A stretch of DNA of 64,000 nt. Origin: Streptomyces ferrugineus (GTDB lineage: Bacteria; Actinomycetota; Actinomycetes; Streptomycetales; Streptomycetaceae). The position numbers and the translations under genes are program-made. The notes under the pieces are model-generated. The model saw only the letters and a program-made list of their open reading frames with translations, was not told where the DNA came from and ran no database searches. The stretch is taken from positions 5,952,001-6,016,000 of the forward strand of contig NZ_CP063373.1 of NCBI RefSeq assembly GCF_015160855.1. The letters are read 5' to 3'. Shown here in pieces: positions 15,961-24,609 of the stretch (positions within the stretch are counted from its first letter, which is position 1; the number at the start of each line of letters is the position of its first letter).

Positions 15961-18900
15961 TCAGGCGAGTTCCACGAGCAGGTCGCCGCCCTCCACCTGC
16001 TGGATGGGGTTGATGGCCAGCCTGGCCACCCGGCCGGCCTTCGCGGCGGTAATCGAGGCCTCCATCTTCATCGCCTCGATCGTGGCCACCGTGGCCCCGG
16101 CCGGCACCTCGTCCCCCTCGGCGACGGTGAGGGTCACCACGCCGGCGAACGGCGCCGCGACGTGGCCGGGGTTGGCCCGGTCGGCCTTCTCCGTCACCGG
16201 CACGTCCGAGGCGGCCGCCCGGTCGCGGACCTGGATGGGCCGCAACTGGCCGTTCAGGGTGGACATCACGGTGCGCAGACCGCGCTCGTCCGCGTCGCCG
16301 ACGGCCTGCAGCTCGATCAGCAGCCGCACCCCGCGCTCCAGGTCGACGGCGTACTCCTTGCCCGGGCGCAGCCCGTAGAAGAAGTCCTTGCTGTCCAGCA
16401 CGCTGGTGTCGCCGTAGGTGTCGCGGTGCGTCTCGAACTCGCGCGTCGGCGCCGGGAACAGCAGCCGGTTGAGCGTCGCCCGCCGGTCCTTGGCCAGTCC
16501 CGCACGGTCGTCGGCGCTCAGCTCCTGCACCGGCTTCGCCTCGGCGCGGCCCTGCAGCGCCTTGCTGCGGAACGGCTCGGGCCAGCCGCCGGGCGGGGTG
16601 CCCAGCTCGCCGCGCAGGAAGCCGATAACGGAGTCGGGGATGTCGAACCGGTCCGGCTCGGTCTCGAAGTCCTGCGGGGACACGCCGGCGCCCACCAGGT
16701 GCAGCGCCAGGTCGCCGACCACCTTGGACGAGGGGGTGACCTTCACCAGGCGGCCGAGCATCCGGTCGGCGGCGGCGTACATCGCCTCGATGTCCTCGAA
16801 GCGGTCGCCGAGGCCCAGCGCGACCGCCTGGGTACGCAGGTTGGACAGCTGTCCGCCGGGGATCTCGTGGTGGTAGACGCGGCCGGTCGGGGAGGCGAGC
16901 CCCGCCTCGAAGGGGGCGTAGACCTTGCGGACGCTCTCCCAGTACGGCTCCAGGTCGCCGACGGCCTGGAGGTCGAGGCCGGTGGGCCGCTCGGAGTGGT
17001 CGGTGGCGGCCACGATCGCCGAGAGGGACGGCTGCGAGGTCGTACCGGCCATGGACGCCACCGCCCCGTCCACCGCGTCCGCGCCGGCCTGGATCGCGGC
17101 GAGGTAGGTGGCGAGCTGGCCGCCGGCGGTGTCGTGGGTGTGCACGTGGACCGGCAGGTCGAACTCCCGGCGCAGGGCCGACACCAGCTTCGCCGCGGCC
17201 GGTGCCCGCAGCAGGCCCGCCATGTCCTTGACGGCCAGCACATGGGCGCCCGCGGCCACGATCCGCTCGGCCAGGCGCAGGTAGTAGTCCAGGGTGTACA
17301 GGCGCTCCGACGGGTCGGACAGGTCGGAGGTGTAGCACAGGGCCACCTCCGCGACGGCCGTCCCGGTCTCCCGTACCGCCTCGATGGCGGGCCGCATCTG
17401 GTCGACGTCGTTGAGGGCGTCGAAGATGCGGAAGATGTCGATGCCGGTGGCCGCCGCCTCCTGCACGAAGGCGTCGGTCACCTCGGTGGGATACGGCGTG
17501 TAGCCCACGGTGTTGCGGCCGCGCAGCAGCATCTGGAGGCAGATGTTCGGCGCCGCCTCCCGCAGGGCGGCCAGCCGCTCCCACGGGTCCTCGGCGAGGA
17601 AGCGCAGAGCCACGTCGTAGGTGGCGCCGCCCCAGCACTCCAGGGACAGCAGCTGGGGCAGGGTGCGGGCCACCACCGGGGCCACGGCGACCATGTCCTT
17701 GGTGCGCACCCGGGTGGCGAGCAGCGACTGGTGGGCGTCGCGGAAGGTGGTGTCGGTGACGCCGATGGTCGGCGAGGCGCGCAGCCAGCTCGCGAAGCCC
17801 TCGGGGCCCAGCTCGGCGAGCTTCTGCCGGGACCCGGCCGGGGGCTCACCGGCCGGCAGGGCGGGCAGCTTGGTCAACGGGTCGAGCAGGTCGGGCCGTT
17901 CGCCGTGCGGCTTGTTCACGGTGACGTCGGCCAGGTAGGTGAGCAGCTTGGTGCCGCGGTCGGCGGAGTGGCGGGCGGTGAGCAGGTGCGGGCGCCGCTC
18001 GATGAACGACGTGGTGACCCGGCCGGCCTGGAAGTCGGGGTCGTCGAGGACCGCTTGCAGGAAGGGGATGTTGGTGGCCACGCCGCGGATGCGGAACTCG
18101 GCCACGGCACGCCGGGCGCGGCCCACGGCGGCGCCGAAGTCCCGGCCGCGGCAGGTGAGCTTCACCAGCATCGAGTCGAAGTGCGCGCTGATCTCCGTAC
18201 CGGCGTGGGTCGTTCCGCCGTCGAGGCGGATGCCGGAGCCGCCCGGCGAGCGGTAGGCGCTGATGCGGCCGGTGTCCGGGCGGAAGCCGTTGGCCGGGTC
18301 CTCGGTGGTGATGCGGCACTGGAGCGCGGCGCCGCGCAGGGTGATCGTCTCCTGCGACAGCCCCAGGCCGGCCAGGGTCTCGCCGCCGGCGATGCGCAGT
18401 TGTGCCTGCACCAGGTCGACGTCGGTGACCTCCTCGGTCACCGTGTGCTCGACCTGGATGCGCGGGTTCATCTCGATGAAGACGTGGTTGCCGTCGCGGT
18501 CCAGCAGGAACTCCACCGTGCCGGCGTTGCGGTAGCCGATCTGCCGGGCGAAGCGCACCGCGTCGGCGCAGATCCGCTCGCGCAGCTCCGGGTCGAGGTT
18601 CGGCGCGGGCGCCAGCTCGATCACCTTCTGGTGGCGGCGCTGCACCGAGCAGTCCCGCTCGAAGAGGTGGATGACGTCGCCCTGTCCGTCGGCGAGGATC
18701 TGCACCTCGATGTGGCGGGGCTCGACGACGGCCTTCTCCAGGAACACCGTGGGGTCGCCGAACGCCGAGGCCGCCTCACGCGACGCCGCCTCGATGGACT
18801 CGCGCAGCTGGGCGGGGTCCTCGACCCGGCGCATACCGCGCCCGCCGCCGCCCGCGACGGCCTTGACGAACACGGGGAAGCCGATGTCCTCGGCGGCGCT

Positions 18901-19335
18901 GACGAGTGCGTCCACGTTGGTGGACGGCGCCGAGGAACCCAGCACGGGTACGCCGGCCGCGCGTGCGGCGGCCACGGCGCGGGCCTTGTTCCCGGTCAGC
19001 TCCAGGATCTCCGCGCTGGGCCCGACGAACGTGATGCCCGCCTCCTCGCAGGCGCGGGCCAGGTCGGGGTTCTCGGACAGGAATCCATAACCCGGGTAGA
19101 CGGCGTCGGCTCCCGCACGGCGCGCCGCACGGACTATCTCCTCCACGGAGAGATAGGCCCGCACCGGATGTCCCGGCCGGCCGATCTCGTAGGCCTCGTC
19201 GGCCTTCAGCCGGTGCAGGGAGTTGCGGTCCTCGTGCGGGAAGACGGCGACGGTGCGCGCGCCCAGCTCATAGCCTGCGCGGAAAGCGCGAATCGCGATC
19301 TCACCGCGGTTGGCGACCAGCACCTTGCGGAACAT
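15961..19335 (-). CDS. pyc: Pyruvate carboxylase
   Basis: 1124 residues, full length for single-chain pyruvate carboxylases. The start is ATG 19335 (MFRKVLVANRGEIAIR); a longer in-frame reading is not conserved. The order is biotin carboxylase with ATP-grasp loop (residues 1-450; GGGGRGMRR), carboxyltransferase barrel (from about 525; GVTDTTFRDAHQSLLATRV), the PYC/OADA conserved domain, and the biotinyl domain with AMKMEA, whose Lys (about residue 1090) carries biotin. It makes oxaloacetate from pyruvate, bicarbonate and ATP in the cytoplasm, an anaplerotic reaction. Single gene, divergent from a SpoIIE-type phosphatase gene. Confidence 0.97.
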   Translation of the reverse strand: MFRKVLVANRGEIAIRAFRAGYELGARTVAVFPHEDRNSLHRLKADEAYEIGRPGHPVRAYLSVEEIVRAARRAGADAVYPGYGFLSENPDLARACEEAGITFVGPSAEILELTGNKARAVAAARAAGVPVLGSSAPSTNVDALVSAAEDIGFPVFVKAVAGGGGRGMRRVEDPAQLRESIEAASREAASAFGDPTVFLEKAVVEPRHIEVQILADGQGDVIHLFERDCSVQRRHQKVIELAPAPNLDPELRERICADAVRFARQIGYRNAGTVEFLLDRDGNHVFIEMNPRIQVEHTVTEEVTDVDLVQAQLRIAGGETLAGLGLSQETITLRGAALQCRITTEDPANGFRPDTGRISAYRSPGGSGIRLDGGTTHAGTEISAHFDSMLVKLTCRGRDFGAAVGRARRAVAEFRIRGVATNIPFLQAVLDDPDFQAGRVTTSFIERRPHLLTARHSADRGTKLLTYLADVTVNKPHGERPDLLDPLTKLPALPAGEPPAGSRQKLAELGPEGFASWLRASPTIGVTDTTFRDAHQSLLATRVRTKDMVAVAPVVARTLPQLLSLECWGGATYDVALRFLAEDPWERLAALREAAPNICLQMLLRGRNTVGYTPYPTEVTDAFVQEAAATGIDIFRIFDALNDVDQMRPAIEAVRETGTAVAEVALCYTSDLSDPSERLYTLDYYLRLAERIVAAGAHVLAVKDMAGLLRAPAAAKLVSALRREFDLPVHVHTHDTAGGQLATYLAAIQAGADAVDGAVASMAGTTSQPSLSAIVAATDHSERPTGLDLQAVGDLEPYWESVRKVYAPFEAGLASPTGRVYHHEIPGGQLSNLRTQAVALGLGDRFEDIEAMYAAADRMLGRLVKVTPSSKVVGDLALHLVGAGVSPQDFETEPDRFDIPDSVIGFLRGELGTPPGGWPEPFRSKALQGRAEAKPVQELSADDRAGLAKDRRATLNRLLFPAPTREFETHRDTYGDTSVLDSKDFFYGLRPGKEYAVDLERGVRLLIELQAVGDADERGLRTVMSTLNGQLRPIQVRDRAAASDVPVTEKADRANPGHVAAPFAGVVTLTVAEGDEVPAGATVATIEAMKMEASITAAKAGRVARLAINPIQQVEGGDLLVELA

Positions 19336-19476
19336 TCTTGATCCCTTCAGCCTGCCGGGTGACGGACACCCATGGTGTCGGCGGTGCCCCATTCACGCCA
19401 TGTGAGCCGGGCCACTTGCGGCCTACGCTGTCCTTGAGCTTCCTGTGGTCAAGGGTGGTGTAAGCGAGGTGCCCTC

Positions 19477-21555
19477 ATGACCAGTGCGAGTCACCGCGAT
19501 GCACGTGCCCACGACGCGATCGGCGAAACGCCTGGTCGGCGGACGCCCCCGGTGGGTCGTGCGGGGGTGTTCCAGGATCTGCTCCCGCTCGCGCTCTGGG
19601 TGGTGGACGCCGACGGGGTCCTGGTGCAGTGGTCGCTCGCCGCGCAGGACCTGCTCGGTCACACCTCCGAGCAGATGGTCGGCCAGGACGCCAGGCGCGT
19701 GCTCGTGCCCGAGGGGCACCTGGAGCTGGCCGACGGGCTGAGCCGGACGGTGCGGACGGGGGCGGCGGTGGTCGCGCGGCTGCCGGTCCGGCATCGCGAC
19801 GGGACCGTGGTCGACATGGAGCTGTGGCACTGTCCGATCGCGGATGTGCGGGGCCGCCCCGGTGTGCTGGCCATCGCGGCGGAGACCTCGGCGGTGGAGC
19901 GGATGCGCGATGCGCTGGCCGCGCTGGAGGGCCTGTTCACGCAGTCCCCGGTCGGCCTGGCCATGCTCGGCGCCGATCTGCGGTTCCTCCGCGTCAACGA
20001 GGCGCTGGCCCGGATGGACGGGGTGCCCGTCGCGGAGCACATCGGCCGGCGGGTCACCGAGGTCGCCCCCGGCACCGAGGCCCTGGAGTCGATGATGCGG
20101 CGCGTCCTGGACCGCGGCGAGGCGGTGGTGGACCACCGTCACACCGGCGCCGACGCGGCCGACCCGGAACAGCAGCGGACCTGGTCCTGCTCCTACGCCC
20201 CCTTGCTCGGCGCCGCCGGGCAGCGGGCGGGGGTGATCGCCTCGCTGATCGACGTCACGGAGGGGCAGCGGGCCCATCTGGAGGTCGAGCGGGCGCGGCG
20301 GCGGCTGGCGCTGCTGGCGGAGGCGGGGACCCAGATGGGTTCCACCCTGGATCTGGCCCGGACGGCGCGGGAGGTGGTCCGTGTCCTGGTGCCCCGGCTC
20401 GCGGACTCCGCCGACGTCCAGCTGCTGGAGGAGGCGGTGGCCCCGGACGAGACCGCCGCGTCCGCGCACGGCGTGGTCCGCCGGGTCGCGGCCGCCTTCA
20501 CGGATCCGGCCGCACCGGCCGACCACCTCTCGGTCGGCATGACCCAGCAGGTCCCGCCCGGCTCGGTGTACGAGCAGGTCATCGGCGCCGGGCGGCCCAT
20601 GAACCTGTACCTGAGCGACATCGGCCCGCTGATCCCCACCCCCGGCGCCGACCGGCTGCGCGAGTATCTGCGGGCCCGCGTGGGCTGCGCCCGGCTGGTT
20701 CCGCTGGTGGCGCGGGGCACGGTGCTCGGCGCGGTGGTGGTGACCCGCACCCGCGACCGGGAGCCGTTCGACGACCAGGACACCCTGCTGATCGACGAGC
20801 TGGTCGCGCGGGCGGCGCTGAACATCGACAACGCGCGCATGTACAGCCGGGAGCGCGACGCGGCGCTGACCCTGCAGCGCAGCCTGATGAACCCCGTCCT
20901 GCCCACCGTCAGCGGCCTGGAGCTCACCGGGCGCTATCTGCCGGCCGGGGACCACGAGGTCGGCGGCGACTGGTTCGACGCCATCGCCCTGTCGGGCGGC
21001 CGGACCGCGCTGGTGATCGGGGACGTGATGGGGCACGGCATCCACGCGGCCGCCGTCATGGGTCAGCTGCGCACCGCCGTACGCACCCTGGCCCGCCGGG
21101 ACACCGCGCCCGACCAGGTGCTGCGCGCTCTGGACGCCGCCGTGGCGGACCTGGGCGACAACGAGATGGCCACCTGCCTGTACGCCGTCCACGACCCGGT
21201 GGCCGGCCACTGCCTGATCGCGAGGGCGGGCCACCCGCCGCCCATGATCGCCGACGGACGGGGAACCATAGCCTTCCTGGACGGACCGCCGGGCCCGCCC
21301 CTGGGCCTGGGCGGGCAGGACTGCGAGGTCCAGCGCATGGTGCTGCCGCCGCGCAGCCTCCTGGTGGCCTACACCGACGGCCTGATCGAGACCCGGGGCA
21401 CGGACCTGGACCAGGGCATGCGCCGGCTGGCCCAGGCGCTGCGGCATCCCGGGCATCCGCTGGAGGAGATCTGCGACGAGCTGCTCGCCCACGTCATGCC
21501 GGAGACGGCCGACGACGACGTGGCGGTGCTCCTCGCCCGCGCGCAGCCCCGCTGA
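19477..21555 (+). CDS. PAS-PAS-GAF-SpoIIE serine phosphatase
   Basis: 692 residues. Two PAS domains occupy about 25-145 and 150-270 (first: DLLPLALWVVDADGVLVQWS; second: FTQSPVGLAMLGADLRFLRV). A GAF domain runs about 290-455. The PP2C/SpoIIE catalytic domain runs about 475-690, with the metal-binding GGDWFDAIALSGG, VIGDVMGHG and DDDVAVLLAR. Such proteins dephosphorylate anti-sigma-factor antagonists in partner-switching networks and sense small molecules or redox through PAS/GAF. No transmembrane segment is seen, so it is cytoplasmic. It is followed 165 bp later by a second, larger phosphatase of the same type. Confidence 0.92.
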   Translation: MTSASHRDARAHDAIGETPGRRTPPVGRAGVFQDLLPLALWVVDADGVLVQWSLAAQDLLGHTSEQMVGQDARRVLVPEGHLELADGLSRTVRTGAAVVARLPVRHRDGTVVDMELWHCPIADVRGRPGVLAIAAETSAVERMRDALAALEGLFTQSPVGLAMLGADLRFLRVNEALARMDGVPVAEHIGRRVTEVAPGTEALESMMRRVLDRGEAVVDHRHTGADAADPEQQRTWSCSYAPLLGAAGQRAGVIASLIDVTEGQRAHLEVERARRRLALLAEAGTQMGSTLDLARTAREVVRVLVPRLADSADVQLLEEAVAPDETAASAHGVVRRVAAAFTDPAAPADHLSVGMTQQVPPGSVYEQVIGAGRPMNLYLSDIGPLIPTPGADRLREYLRARVGCARLVPLVARGTVLGAVVVTRTRDREPFDDQDTLLIDELVARAALNIDNARMYSRERDAALTLQRSLMNPVLPTVSGLELTGRYLPAGDHEVGGDWFDAIALSGGRTALVIGDVMGHGIHAAAVMGQLRTAVRTLARRDTAPDQVLRALDAAVADLGDNEMATCLYAVHDPVAGHCLIARAGHPPPMIADGRGTIAFLDGPPGPPLGLGGQDCEVQRMVLPPRSLLVAYTDGLIETRGTDLDQGMRRLAQALRHPGHPLEEICDELLAHVMPETADDDVAVLLARAQPR

Positions 21556-21660
21556 ACCCGAACGTCCGCCCGTCCGCCGGACGCGTCACCCGTCGGGACC
21601 GCCCCGGCCCCGGCGACCAGGCACGCGGTACCCGCAGAGCCGATACTGGGAGTGAGCCGC

Positions 21661-21683
21661 TGCACAGCCGGCCGGGCTGTGCA
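21661..21683. repeat. Perfect 9-bp inverted repeat upstream of the second SpoIIE gene
   Basis: TGCACAGCC (21661-21669), a 5-base loop and GGCTGTGCA (21675-21683), 38 bp before the ATG at 21721. It could be a terminator-like hairpin between the two phosphatase genes, a 5'-UTR hairpin or an operator. Sequence does not decide. Confidence 0.5.
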
Positions 21684-21720
21684 CAGCGGGCACCCGGGAA
21701 CGGCGCGAGATGGGTGGGAG

Positions 21721-24168
21721 ATGCACGACACATCCCCGACGTCACTCAGCGAGAGCCCGCAGGACCCGTTCTCCGTCCACCGATCCGCGGCGGTCGTCCT
21801 GGACGCCCGCGGACGGGTCGTCGCCTGGAGCGAACGGGCCACCGCGCTGCTCGGGCACCGGGCCGAGGAGGTACTGGGCCGAGCAGCGCGCGAGACCCTG
21901 GTCGACAGCGGTGACGAGGCCATGATCTCCGCGGCGACCTCCGCGTGCCTGCGCGAGCGGGGCTGGTTCGGCCTGCTGCCGGTGCGGCACCGCGCGGGCC
22001 ACCGCGTGTACGTGGGGTTCAGGGCCCGTCTGGTGGAGCGGCTCGACTCCACCGTCGAGTGGTTCCTCGTCGGCTCGCTCGCCGAGGACATCGCCCAGTG
22101 GGAGATCGACCGGGCCGTACTGGACGGACTCTTCCTCCGGTCGCCGGTGGGTGTCGCGGTTCTCGGTCCGGACCTGCGCATCCTGCGGGTGAACCGGGCG
22201 ATCGCACGGTTCGGCGGGCTGCCGGCCGAGGACTACCGCGGCCTTCGCACCGCCGACTTCCTGCTCGGCCCGGACACGGATCTGGTCGAGGAGAAGCTGC
22301 GGCAGGTTCTGGAGACGGGCCGGCCCGTGATCTTCGCCGAGCAGCCCTGCCGGTTGCTGCGGGACCCCCGGAAGGAACTGATCGTCTCGGTGTCCGCCTT
22401 CCGGATGCAGGACCCCTCCGGCAGGGTGCTGGGCGTCACCGAGATCGTCGAGGACGTCACCGACCGCCACCGGGCCCGTCGGCGGCTCGCGCTGCTCAAC
22501 GAGGCCGGCGCCAGGATCGGCACCACACTGGATGTGACCACGACGGCGCGTGAGCTGGCCGAGGCGGCGGTTCCCGCGCTGGCCGACGCCATCTCGGTGG
22601 ATCTGCTGGAGGCCGTGCCGCGTGGCGACGAGCCGGCCCCGGACTCCAGGGGCCCGCTGCGCAGGATGGCGGTCCGCGGCATCCGGCCCGAGTCGCTGAA
22701 GGTGATGCGTGCCGAGGGCGAGCTGTTCTCCTTCCCCGAGCGGACCGCGCCGGCCCGCTGCCTCGTCGAGCGGCGGCCGATCCTGCTGCCCGCCCTGGAG
22801 GACAGCCACGCGTGGTACGCCGCCGAGCCGAAGCGGGCCGCGAGCGCCCTGGCGATGGGCGTCCACTCCCTGATGGCGGTGCCACTGACGGCGCGCGGTG
22901 TGGTCCTCGGCGTGGTCTGTCTGTGGCGCTCGATGCAGCCGGAGCCGTTCGAGGAGGACGATCTCACCCTGGCGGCGGAGTTCGCCGCCCGGGCCGCGGT
23001 CTGCATCGACAACGCCCGCCGCTACACCCAGCAGCACGAGGCCGCCGAGGCCCTGCAGCGCAGTCTGCTGCCGGGCGAGGTGCCCGAGCACCCGGCGGTC
23101 GAGACGGCCCACCGCTATCTGCCGGCGCGGGCCTCCACCGGGGTCGGCGGCGACTGGTTCGACATCATCCCGCTGTCGGGGCTGCGTGTCGCGCTGGTCG
23201 TCGGCGACGTGGTCGGCCACGGCATGCACGCCTCGGCGACCATGGGCCGGCTGCGCGCCGCCGTGCGCACCCTGGCCCACCTCGACCTGGCCCCGGACGA
23301 GGTCCTCGCCCGGCTCGACGACCTGGTGGACCAGCTGTCCACCGAACAGCGGCAGGCGGACGGGAACGCCCCGCAGATCGTGGGCGCGACCTGTCTGTAC
23401 GCGATCTACGACCCGGTCTCCCGGCACTGCGCCATGGCGCGCGCAGGGCACCCGCCGCCGACCGTGCTGGGCCCGGACGGCCAGGTGCGCCCGATCGACG
23501 TGCCCGCCGGACCACCGCTCGGCCTGGGCGGACTGCCGTTCGAGTCGGCCGAGCTGGAACTGGCCGAGGGCAGCATGATCGCCCTGTACAGCGACGGTCT
23601 CCTGCTCGCCGACGACCGCGACGTCGACCAGGGTCTGGATCTTCTGCGCACCGCGCTGGCCGGTCCCGCCCGGTCCCTGGAGCACACCTGCAAGGCGGTG
23701 GAGGACGCGATGCTGGCCACCCGGCCCGCCGACGACGTCACGCTGCTGCTGGGCCGGACCCGGGTGCTGGCACCGCAGGACGTGGCCACCTGGGAGCTGC
23801 CGGCCGAGCCCACCGCGGCCGGCCGGGCCCGGACGCTGGCACGGGACCGGCTGACCGAGTGGGGCCTTCAGGAGCTGGCCTTCACCACCGAGCTGATCGT
23901 GAGCGAACTGGTCACGAACGCCTACCGGTACGCCGGCGGCCTGGTCCTGCTGCGCCTCATCAGGGACGGCCATCTCATCTGCGAGGTCTCCGACTCCAGC
24001 AGCACCTCCCCCCACCTGCGCCAGGCCAGCGGCACCGACGAGGGCGGCCGCGGCCTGTTCCTGGTGGCGCAGCTCTCCGAGCGCTGGGGCACGCGCTACG
24101 GCCGCAACAGAAAGACGATCTGGGCCGAGCAGCCCCTGTCGGCGGATCCGGAGAGCCCCGACGCGTGA
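21721..24168 (+). CDS. PAS-PAS-GAF-SpoIIE phosphatase with C-terminal anti-sigma-type ATPase domain
   Basis: 815 residues from ATG 21721, directly behind GGTGGGAG; an upstream in-frame extension is not domain-like. The order is PAS (~10-130), PAS (~135-260), GAF (~265-445), SpoIIE/PP2C (~465-675; GGDWFDIIPLSG, VVGDVVGHG, ADDVTLLLGR) and a HATPase of the RsbW type at the C-terminus (~690-805; TELIVSELVTNAYRYAGG, then GGRGLFLVAQLSERWGTR). One polypeptide thus carries both the phosphatase and the kinase/anti-sigma activities of a partner switch. This combination is common in streptomycetes and linked to stress or developmental control. The gene converges on a small membrane protein gene 4 bp later. 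Confidence 0.92.
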   Translation: MHDTSPTSLSESPQDPFSVHRSAAVVLDARGRVVAWSERATALLGHRAEEVLGRAARETLVDSGDEAMISAATSACLRERGWFGLLPVRHRAGHRVYVGFRARLVERLDSTVEWFLVGSLAEDIAQWEIDRAVLDGLFLRSPVGVAVLGPDLRILRVNRAIARFGGLPAEDYRGLRTADFLLGPDTDLVEEKLRQVLETGRPVIFAEQPCRLLRDPRKELIVSVSAFRMQDPSGRVLGVTEIVEDVTDRHRARRRLALLNEAGARIGTTLDVTTTARELAEAAVPALADAISVDLLEAVPRGDEPAPDSRGPLRRMAVRGIRPESLKVMRAEGELFSFPERTAPARCLVERRPILLPALEDSHAWYAAEPKRAASALAMGVHSLMAVPLTARGVVLGVVCLWRSMQPEPFEEDDLTLAAEFAARAAVCIDNARRYTQQHEAAEALQRSLLPGEVPEHPAVETAHRYLPARASTGVGGDWFDIIPLSGLRVALVVGDVVGHGMHASATMGRLRAAVRTLAHLDLAPDEVLARLDDLVDQLSTEQRQADGNAPQIVGATCLYAIYDPVSRHCAMARAGHPPPTVLGPDGQVRPIDVPAGPPLGLGGLPFESAELELAEGSMIALYSDGLLLADDRDVDQGLDLLRTALAGPARSLEHTCKAVEDAMLATRPADDVTLLLGRTRVLAPQDVATWELPAEPTAAGRARTLARDRLTEWGLQELAFTTELIVSELVTNAYRYAGGLVLLRLIRDGHLICEVSDSSSTSPHLRQASGTDEGGRGLFLVAQLSERWGTRYGRNRKTIWAEQPLSADPESPDA

Positions 24169-24172
24169 GTCC

Positions 24173-24499
24173 TCAGGCGCCGTTCGGACGCGTGCGGTGG
24201 TGGAGGCGGCCGGAGAGACGGTGGTACGCGGCACCGAGCACCGCCGCCTGTACCAGGGCGCCGACGACGACGCCGGCCCACGGCAGCACGCCGGGCAGCA
24301 GCAGGAACAGCCACGACGTCGGACCCGTGACCAGGAAGGCCCATATCCCGGCGAGGCTCGCGTCCTGGTGCTCGACGAGCAGCGCGTCGACACCGACCCA
24401 CGCCAGCACGCCGACCACGACCGCCAGATATGCCAACGCCGCCGGATTGACCAGACAGCGGCGCGCCGCCGCCACGAAGGACTGCTGAGAACCGGTCAT
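24173..24499 (-). CDS. Small membrane protein, possibly SCO4225 family
   Basis: 108 residues from ATG 24499 (MTGSQQSFVAAARRC), preceded by GGGGGT. Three hydrophobic segments are visible: AALAYLAVVVGVLAWVGVDA, TSWLFLLLPGV and GVVVGALVQAAVLGA. They are separated by a short acidic loop (VEHQDASLAG). It resembles the small streptomycete SCO4225-type membrane proteins as I remember them; function unknown. A perfect palindrome lies 60-79 bp upstream. An upstream in-frame start at 24586 would put that palindrome inside the coding region and is not favoured. Confidence 0.7.
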   Translation of the reverse strand: MTGSQQSFVAAARRCLVNPAALAYLAVVVGVLAWVGVDALLVEHQDASLAGIWAFLVTGPTSWLFLLLPGVLPWAGVVVGALVQAAVLGAAYHRLSGRLHHRTRPNGA

Positions 24500-24558
24500 C
24501 GGGAACCCCCCTGAGATCGCTGTCGGCTCCCTACGATCCCCCGAGCCGCCCGGGACGG

Positions 24559-24578
24559 CCTGAGTAGCCGTACTCAGG
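24559..24578. promoter_or_regulatory. Perfect palindrome upstream of the small membrane protein gene
   Basis: CCTGAGTAGCCGTACTCAGG: two 8-bp arms around GCCG, in the 110-bp gap between the end of the sigma-CAP gene and the start of the small membrane protein gene (same strand). The position (60-79 bp before the start codon) and short spacer fit a dimeric operator; a terminator for the upstream gene is the alternative. Confidence 0.55.
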
Positions 24579-24609
24579 TACCCCACGCGCGACTACCCAA
24601 CCTCGGCCC

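Noticed and set aside
15754..19341. A 1195-codon open frame on the plus strand
   Set aside because: It is antisense to the unmistakable pyruvate carboxylase gene; its translation is rich in Gly/Arg/His/Gln with no recognisable domain, a by-product of G/C third positions.
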